A stretch of DNA of 24,229 bases, taken from contig JAJJLU010003925.1 of assembly GCA_023807065.1 (NCBI GenBank), positions 1-24,229 of the forward strand, written 5' to 3'. Shown piece after piece: positions 19,197-24,229 of this stretch. The DNA comes from Isotricha intestinalis (taxonomy: Eukaryota > Ciliophora > Litostomatea > Vestibuliferida > Isotrichidae). The translations under genes and the position numbers were made by a program. Each line of letters begins with the position of its first letter. Position 1 is the first letter of the stretch. A model generated the notes under the pieces. The model made no database searches. It saw nothing but the letters and a program-made list of their open reading frames with translations, and was not told the DNA's origin.

Positions 19197-21572
19197 ATGT
19201 CTCTTCCCCAAGAACAAATTGACTACATAAAAAATTATTTATACCCATATAAATTTACTAACAATAAAACAATAATAGTAAATTTCCTGACAGAAATATA
19301 TGCAAATATATATATAAGATGTAACACAATATTTGATTCATATACATTTAATGAAGTAATAAATCTTCCAATGATAATAAGTGATAAAATCTATAATGCA
19401 TTAGCAACAGAAGAAAAAAAATTAAGTTTAGATGATTTTTCACAAGGAATTTATGAAATGTTTTTTGCTCCAATAAAAGAAAAAGCCCTTTTTATTTTTG
19501 ATGTCTTTGATTTTAATAAAGATAATTTTATTGAAAGAAATGATGTCTTTTTATTATTATCTCATTTTCATTTAATTGAAAATACTACTCATACTATTAT
19601 TTTTCTTGAAGAACTTATTGAAAATTTCTTTGGTTATAGGACTATGTTTAAAAAAGAAGAATTTTTAAATATTATTCAAAATAAAAATGCTGATGTTTTT
19701 ATTTTAATGATTATTTTTATTAATAATTATACTACTATTATTAAAGATAATGAATTAAGACAATATAAAGAATCTATTAATTATCAAAAATTTGAAAATT
19801 ATCCTATTCCTTTTACTCTTGAATTTATTTCTGAAATGTCAGAAACAAATAATAATAATTTAAATATTTATAATAATGGAAATAATAATAATCTAAGTGT
19901 TAATTATAATAATGGAAATAATCTTAATGTTAATAATAATAATAATATTTTTCATTATAAAATAACTTCAAAATTATTAAAATATATTCAAAAAGTAAAA
20001 TTACTTGATTTTGATGAATATAATTATAATAATGATTATTCTTCAGATGATTCAATAGATGAATTTGAAGATTTAAATAATTTTGAAATGGATATTCAAG
20101 ATTGTCTTCAAAGTTTACTTAAACCTAAAGAAATAAAACCAAAATTATTAGAAGAAATATCAACAAATAGATATAAAGATCAAGAAAAAATATTAATACA
20201 TATTACTCCAAAAAATTCAAATAAATTTTCAAATGGAAAATCTATCTTTTTTAAAAATAAAGAAACTCATACTTCAAGTAGTAAAAATTTAGATATCTAT
20301 GTTAAAGATGAAATAAAAGGAGAAAGTTTTTCAACTCAAGAAAATTCATATAGAAAAACTTATCAAATAGGAAAAAAAAAGGAAATAATAGTAAATAAAT
20401 TTAAAAATGGTAAAAAAATGGAAATAATAATAAAATTAGTATTAGTGAATTATTATATATTTTATTTTAAAAAAAGTGGGAATAATTTTTTATTTAAAAA
20501 AATAATTCCACTTTTTTCTCTTTTTGCCAAAAAACAACAAATAGAAAATAATTTAACATTATTAACATTTTCAAGTACATTACATAATTTTGATAAGCAA
20601 TATTCTTTTGTAACAGAAAATCAAGAAGAAGCAGATAAATTTTATCAATGGTTTAATAAAAATAGTCATCATAAAGATATAAATGATTATTTTTCTTTTA
20701 AATGTGAATTAGGAAAAGGAAAATTCGGTCATGTTTATTTAGCAGAAAGATTAAAAGATAAAAAATTATTTGCTATAAAATCAGTATTAAAATGTAATCC
20801 AACTGAAGAAGAATATAAAATAAATAGATGGGAAAGTACAATATTTAATTGTTTAAAAAATATAAAAAATGAAAATGTAGTAAAAGCAATTCAAAGATTT
20901 GAAAGTGAGAAAAAAATATTTTTTGTATTTGAATATGTGAAAGGAAGTGATTTAAAAACATATATGAAATCATATCAATATAATAAGAATATAAATAGTT
21001 TATCAAATATAATAAATATAACATTTCAAATATTAAAAGGTGTTCAATGTTTACATAAATATGGTATAATTCATAGAGATATAAAATCAGCGAATATAAT
21101 GGTAAATGAAGATTTTAAAGAAGTAATAAGTGAAACACCAAAAGATTCAGTTAAAATAGTAGATTTTGGTTTAAGTAGAATTTTAGGGAAATTTGAATAT
21201 AGTGAAGATCCTTATGGTTCTTTATGTTTTAAAGCACCTGAATTAATTAAACATATTAAATATAATTTTAAAGTTGATATTTGGGCTATTGGTGTGACTC
21301 TTTTTTATATTACTTATGGAGAATTACCTTTTGAAAAAGGTGATAAAGAAGAAATTAAAAATTCTATTATTTATGAAACTCCTTCTTTTTATTCTAATAA
21401 TATTATTTCTGATTTTCAATATATTAAAGATTTAAATGAAGTTGATAATGTCTATATTACTAAATCTTCTGTTCTTTATTCTATTATTAAAGATTGCTTA
21501 GAAAAAAATAAGGATAAAAGACCTGATATTGACCAATTAATTGATAAGTATGTTAAGAAATTTAGAAGTTAA
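19197..21572 (+). CDS. EF-hand / PH / Ser-Thr protein kinase, CDPK7-like architecture
   Basis: The protein has 791 residues. The N-terminal helical region (1-210) contains a canonical EF-hand loop, DFNKDNFIERND at 105-116, with acidic or Asn ligands at positions 1, 3, 5, 9 and 12. An Asn-rich low-complexity spacer follows (about 214-255). Residues about 405-492 look like a PH domain, with strands KLVLVNYYIFYF and a C-terminal helix ending in QWF. The kinase domain (about 500-787) is catalytically complete: glycine loop GKGKFG from about 506, Lys528, HRDIKSAN (626-633), DFG (656-658), APE (680-682) and DIWAIG. EF-hands N-terminal to PH and kinase domains match the unusual order known from apicomplexan CDPK7, where the PH domain binds phosphoinositide. 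Calcium- and lipid-controlled phosphorylation at a membrane is inferred. An A-rich leader precedes the ATG. The nearest gene upstream ends 169 bases away on the same strand. Confidence 0.88.
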   Translation: MSLPQEQIDYIKNYLYPYKFTNNKTIIVNFLTEIYANIYIRCNTIFDSYTFNEVINLPMIISDKIYNALATEEKKLSLDDFSQGIYEMFFAPIKEKALFIFDVFDFNKDNFIERNDVFLLLSHFHLIENTTHTIIFLEELIENFFGYRTMFKKEEFLNIIQNKNADVFILMIIFINNYTTIIKDNELRQYKESINYQKFENYPIPFTLEFISEMSETNNNNLNIYNNGNNNNLSVNYNNGNNLNVNNNNNIFHYKITSKLLKYIQKVKLLDFDEYNYNNDYSSDDSIDEFEDLNNFEMDIQDCLQSLLKPKEIKPKLLEEISTNRYKDQEKILIHITPKNSNKFSNGKSIFFKNKETHTSSSKNLDIYVKDEIKGESFSTQENSYRKTYQIGKKKEIIVNKFKNGKKMEIIIKLVLVNYYIFYFKKSGNNFLFKKIIPLFSLFAKKQQIENNLTLLTFSSTLHNFDKQYSFVTENQEEADKFYQWFNKNSHHKDINDYFSFKCELGKGKFGHVYLAERLKDKKLFAIKSVLKCNPTEEEYKINRWESTIFNCLKNIKNENVVKAIQRFESEKKIFFVFEYVKGSDLKTYMKSYQYNKNINSLSNIINITFQILKGVQCLHKYGIIHRDIKSANIMVNEDFKEVISETPKDSVKIVDFGLSRILGKFEYSEDPYGSLCFKAPELIKHIKYNFKVDIWAIGVTLFYITYGELPFEKGDKEEIKNSIIYETPSFYSNNIISDFQYIKDLNEVDNVYITKSSVLYSIIKDCLEKNKDKRPDIDQLIDKYVKKFRS

Positions 21573-21924
21573 TTCACTTTTTTTTTGTATATTTATTTGT
21601 TAATGGATTTTTATTATTTTTTGAAATTGAGGATATGATAATTTAATTATTGCTAGATATCATTCTTTTATAATTATATTTAATAATCTTTTATATATCT
21701 ATATAGAAAGTTTTAATATATTATTGTTTTAAATAAAATTAAAAAAGGTATTTTTTTCATAATGAAAAAAATAATTTAAAAATACAATTAATTAATTATA
21801 ATTTTTTTAAAAATATTATTCAATTACCAAATTATTTATTTAAAATTATATTTATCTCTTCCCTTAAAAAATACATTATAAAGAAAAAAAAGTTCATAAA
21901 AAAAATATATTTAAAAAACTCATA
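21573..21924. other. Convergent intergenic region, 352 bases
   Basis: This gap lies between the stop codons of the kinase gene (+) and the MORN gene (-). It is almost entirely A and T, with poly-A and poly-T runs, no open frame of note, no RNA-gene-like G+C patch and no recognisable repeat family. It must contain the 3' ends of both transcripts. The only structure I see is the short palindrome listed separately. Confidence 0.6.
21749..21773. repeat. 25-base perfect inverted repeat (12-base arms, 1-base centre)
   Basis: The left arm (21749-21760) reads TATTTTTTTCAT, the centre is A at 21761, and the right arm (21762-21773) is the exact reverse complement. It lies in the convergent gap between two 3' ends, so an RNA hairpin affecting transcript ends is possible. 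In DNA this A+T-rich a palindrome of this length is close to chance expectation over the window. Confidence 0.4.
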
Positions 21925-22938
21925 TTACTTTTTCATAATAATTTGCCCAAATCTAAAAACTCCTTTAATTTTTTTTCCATTAATATAATAAATTCCATTT
22001 CCATGTTGTTTATTATTAATCCAATAACCTTCATAAAAATTATTATCATTCCATTTAAATTTTCCAAAACCATTTTTTTTATTATTAACATAATTTCCAA
22101 CAAAAACCCTTCCATCGCCCCAATTAAAAATTCCATTTCCATATAATTTATTATTTTTAAAATCTCCTTCATAACTTTCCCCATTAGAATATTTAATAAT
22201 ACCATTACCATTATATTTTCCTTCTTTAAAATTTCCAGTATAACAAGTTCCATCTTGAAATAATAATTTTCCTTTTCCATTTTTCAATCCTTTTAAAAAA
22301 TATCCTTCATAAATAGAACCATCTTTTAAATTTTCTTCTCTTCCTTTTCCTTCTTTTAAATCATTATTAAAATTACCATTATATTTAAATTGATTTTTCA
22401 TAAATAATTCACCTTTTCCGTTTTTTTTTCCATCTTTAAAATCTCCTTTATAATAATTACCTTCTTTATCAATAAATATACCAAATTTATTTATTGAGTC
22501 TTGTTTATATAATCCTTTATAAATACTTCCATCTGGATTTATTGTTATTCCAAAACCTTCTTTTTGAAAATTACAATTCCAACTTCCAAAATATATTGAA
22601 CCGTCTTTTTTAAATTTTATGGGAGGCTCATTAAATGTATTATTATTTATTGTATCTATTGTTTTATCTAATAAATCTTCTTCATTTATTTTTCTAAATT
22701 CAGAATTTATATTTTTATTCTTTTTTAATATTATTTCCTCTATTTCTTCATTCTTTATTATTTCACCATATTCATTTATTTTTGACTCAAAGTCTTTCTG
22801 GTATTCTTCTATTTTTTCTTTCCTTTTTCCTTTTGAAATAAAACTTTCATCATTTTTCTCTTCTGATATTAATGAGTAATCACCTTTTTCTATTAATATA
22901 TTACTTTTACAATTTTGACAAATCATTACTACTCCCAT
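21925..22938 (-). CDS. MORN-repeat protein
   Basis: The protein has 337 residues. From about residue 113 to the end there are nine full 23-residue MORN repeats plus a partial tenth, each built on the pattern G-x-x-Y-x-G-x-[FYW] with a later GxG, for example GNYYKGDF and GESYEGDF. MORN repeats form an extended beta-hairpin array; in alveolates such proteins act at the cell cortex, basal bodies and division structures, and they can bind lipids or other proteins. The first 110 residues hold one CxxC pair (Cys7, Cys10), a charged likely coiled-coil segment (about 40-75) and no other domain. No signal peptide or membrane helix is visible. A second Met at residue 5 is an alternative start. The gene converges with the kinase gene and diverges from the PB1-like gene. 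The family assignment is firm; the specific role is not known. Confidence 0.9.
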   Translation of the reverse strand: MGVVMICQNCKSNILIEKGDYSLISEEKNDESFISKGKRKEKIEEYQKDFESKINEYGEIIKNEEIEEIILKKNKNINSEFRKINEEDLLDKTIDTINNNTFNEPPIKFKKDGSIYFGSWNCNFQKEGFGITINPDGSIYKGLYKQDSINKFGIFIDKEGNYYKGDFKDGKKNGKGELFMKNQFKYNGNFNNDLKEGKGREENLKDGSIYEGYFLKGLKNGKGKLLFQDGTCYTGNFKEGKYNGNGIIKYSNGESYEGDFKNNKLYGNGIFNWGDGRVFVGNYVNNKKNGFGKFKWNDNNFYEGYWINNKQHGNGIYYINGKKIKGVFRFGQIIMKK

Positions 22939-23178
22939 TTAATTATTTTATTTTTTAATTTTTTATTTCATATAATTGTTTAATTATAATATTAATACTT
23001 TTAAAAATACTAATTAAACAACATCAATAATTTTTTGTTTCTTTTTTTAAATGAAAGTTCTATATTATTTAATAAAATCATCATATATATAAATAATTTT
23101 TTTGAAAATTTAAATATAATATTAAATTATTGATTGTTTTTAAAAAAGGAAAAAAAATAAATAAAAAATATATTTTAA
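22939..23178. promoter_or_regulatory. 240-base divergent intergenic region
   Basis: This region separates the start codons of the MORN gene (-) and the PB1-like gene (+), so it should carry both promoters and 5' leaders. It is A+T-rich with poly-T and poly-A tracts. I recognise no named element. Confidence 0.4.
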
Positions 23179-24051
23179 ATGTCTCAACAATCTGAAAAAG
23201 GAAATTTCCATATTATACATATACATTATAATAAAGAAAAAGTAAGTTTAAACTGGGAGTCTAAACTAAAATTAAATGATTTAAAAAAATATTGTCTTGA
23301 TAAATTTAAATTAAAAAATCATATTGAACAATTGGACATTTGTGCTTATTATCAAAAAAAATATTATTATGTGGAAAATGATGATAAATTAAATCAATTG
23401 ATATTTGAAAAAAATGCAGATACATTCATATTAAATTTAAAAGAATATGATTATATTGGAAAAATTAATGATTTAGAAAAAAAATATAATATTTTAGAAG
23501 AAAAATATAATAATTTAAATAATATAATCAAAGAACAAGACAATAAAATAAATCAATTATTTTCGTTTATTCAATCTCAAAAAAAAGAAGAAGAAGACAA
23601 TTTTTTCCTTTTAAACCAAACATCTATTCAATTTGATGATAAAAATAAAATACCAGAAAATAATAAAGAAATATATAATGTTCAAGAAAATAAAATTATA
23701 AATGTATATTCTGAAAATAATTTAGTTCAAGAAAGTAATTTAAAAAAGGATAACAATGTTAATAAAGTTCCTCAAAAAATCAATGATAATAATAAAAGCA
23801 AAGATTTTTATAAAATAAATAATGAAAATATTTTAATCAATAATTATATAAAAGATCATCATATTAATATGAAAGTAAATAATAATACAAAAGAAAAAAA
23901 AAAAAATATAAAAGATAATAATAATAATATAAAAGATAATAATAATAATATAAAAGATAAAGATAATAATATAAAAGAAAATAATAATAATATAAAAGAT
24001 AATAATAATAATATGAAAGATAATAATAATAATATGAAAGATAATAAATAA
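23179..24051 (+). CDS. PB1-like / coiled-coil protein with Asn-rich heptad tail, frame interrupted
   Basis: As read, the protein has 290 residues. Residues about 10-90 look like a PB1/ubiquitin-like fold, with beta strands FHIIHIHY and KVSLNW, a helix near KLNDLKKYCL, and an acidic YYYVENDDKLNQLI stretch resembling the acidic loop of type I PB1 domains. A coiled coil follows (about 93-136). Residues 137-240 are polar and Asn/Lys-rich. From residue 243 a heptad of the type NNNNIKD repeats. PB1 domains pair front to back in signalling scaffolds, so a scaffold role is inferred. The stop at 24049-24051 falls inside the repeat, just after one extra A (24046-24048). The repeat continues open in the next frame to the window end, so the true protein is probably longer. 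The start is the first ATG after an A-rich leader. PB1 identity is moderate; a DWNN or other ubiquitin-like fold is an alternative. Confidence 0.7.
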   Translation: MSQQSEKGNFHIIHIHYNKEKVSLNWESKLKLNDLKKYCLDKFKLKNHIEQLDICAYYQKKYYYVENDDKLNQLIFEKNADTFILNLKEYDYIGKINDLEKKYNILEEKYNNLNNIIKEQDNKINQLFSFIQSQKKEEEDNFFLLNQTSIQFDDKNKIPENNKEIYNVQENKIINVYSENNLVQESNLKKDNNVNKVPQKINDNNKSKDFYKINNENILINNYIKDHHINMKVNNNTKEKKKNIKDNNNNIKDNNNNIKDKDNNIKENNNNIKDNNNNMKDNNNNMKDNK

Positions 24052-24229
24052 TAATATAAAAGATAAAGATAATAATATAAAAGAAAATAATAATAATATA
24101 AAAGATAAAGATAATAATATAAAAGATAATAATAATAATATAAAAGATAAAGATAATAATATAAAAGATAAAGATAATAATATAAAAGAAAATAATAATA
24201 ATATAAAAGAAAATAATAATAATATAAAA
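23905..24229 (+). repeat. 21-base coding tandem repeat (heptad NNNNIKD/E and variants)
   Basis: Sixteen copies of an IK/MK-centred heptad are visible, spaced 21 bases apart apart from one 22-base copy. Variants are NNNNIKD, NNNNIKE, NNNNMKD and KDNNIKD. The exact 21-base period preserves the reading frame in every copy but one. The array runs off the end of the window. Such arrays are prone to unequal crossing-over and to assembly error. Confidence 0.85.
24050..24229 (+). other. Frame-shifted continuation of the PB1-like gene (60 open codons)
   Basis: Starting at base 24050, one base on from the upstream frame, all 60 codons to the window end are open and encode the same NNNNIKD-type heptads, nine further copies. 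This is what a single-base insertion inside an otherwise continuous coding array looks like. Whether the insertion is real or a sequencing error cannot be decided here. Confidence 0.7.

Noticed and set aside
21749..21773. Palindrome as a transcription terminator between convergent genes
   Set aside because: The arms are perfect, but 12-base matches are near chance frequency in DNA this A+T-rich, and there is no second example in the other convergent gap (2627-2754).
21933..22280. Met/Ile/Glu-rich frame on the minus strand inside the MORN gene
   Set aside because: It is a shifted reading of the MORN repeats. The in-register frame has nine clear MORN units, and this one only echoes their 69-base period.
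22910..22938. N-terminal myristoylation signal on the MORN protein
   Set aside because: Gly2 is present, but residue 6 is Ile rather than Ser or Thr and Cys7/Cys10 form a CxxC instead. Too weak to call, and Met5 could be the start.
24050..24229. Telomere or subtelomeric repeat at the window end
   Set aside because: The 21-base unit is A/T with single G and matches no known ciliate (C4A2, C4A4) or other telomere motif. It is an in-frame coding repeat continuous with the upstream gene.
1..24229. tRNA, rRNA, transposase, reverse transcriptase or CRISPR-like arrays
   Set aside because: I saw no G+C-richer structured patch in the short gaps, no mobile-element protein in any frame, and no spaced direct repeats other than the coding heptads.

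Overview
The window is very A+T-rich eukaryotic DNA packed with long, uninterrupted reading frames. I can support seven protein-coding genes. Both end genes run off the window, and I see no intron. Stops are TAA (six times including the frameshift stop) and TAG (once). No in-frame TGA, TAG or TAA interrupts any long frame, so the standard code fits. The protein repertoire looks protistan: furin-like Cys-rich repeats, LamG-like domains, an REJ domain joined to a polycystin-1-like membrane region, an EF-hand/PH/kinase protein resembling apicomplexan CDPK7, MORN repeats and Asn-rich runs. My best guess is an alveolate, most likely a ciliate that keeps the standard code (the litostomes, which include the rumen ciliates, or a Stentor-like lineage). 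That is an inference from architecture and base composition. A different A+T-rich protist is not excluded.

Layout. Position 2-1786 (+): the 3' part of a Cys-rich five-pass membrane protein. 1967-2626 (+): a small RING-H2 protein. 2755-6942 (-): a 1395-residue secreted-type, Cys-rich, five-pass membrane protein. 6986-19027 (+): a 4013-residue giant with eight LamG-like domains, an REJ domain, an EGF domain and five membrane passes. 19197-21572 (+): an EF-hand/PH/Ser-Thr kinase. 21925-22938 (-): a MORN-repeat protein. 23179 to the window end (+): a PB1-like/coiled-coil protein with an Asn-rich heptad tail whose frame is broken by one extra base at 24046-24048. Gaps between genes are 43 to 352 bases. 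I recognised no RNA gene, transposon, CRISPR array or telomere.

The main result is that the first, third and fourth genes are paralogues. They have entirely different outer ectodomains but share one C-terminal cassette: a membrane-proximal domain, a first membrane helix, a charged cytoplasmic linker and four further helices with a common helix-4/helix-5 signature. In the first and third proteins the membrane-proximal domain has eight cysteines with almost identical spacing (50-43-27-4-14-2-36 against 49-42-26-4-13-2-36). The giant keeps the first two cysteines and has lost the rest. Because the giant also carries REJ and EGF domains, I read the cassette as a five-helix, polycystin-1-like membrane anchor without a PLAT domain, GPS site or channel pore. 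The giant's ectodomain is itself a tandem duplication of a unit of about 1,220 residues with four LamG domains. The third and fourth genes are transcribed divergently from only 43 bases. The other genes (RING, CDPK7-like kinase, MORN, PB1-like) are plausible signalling or cortical proteins, but nothing in the sequence ties them functionally to the membrane proteins.
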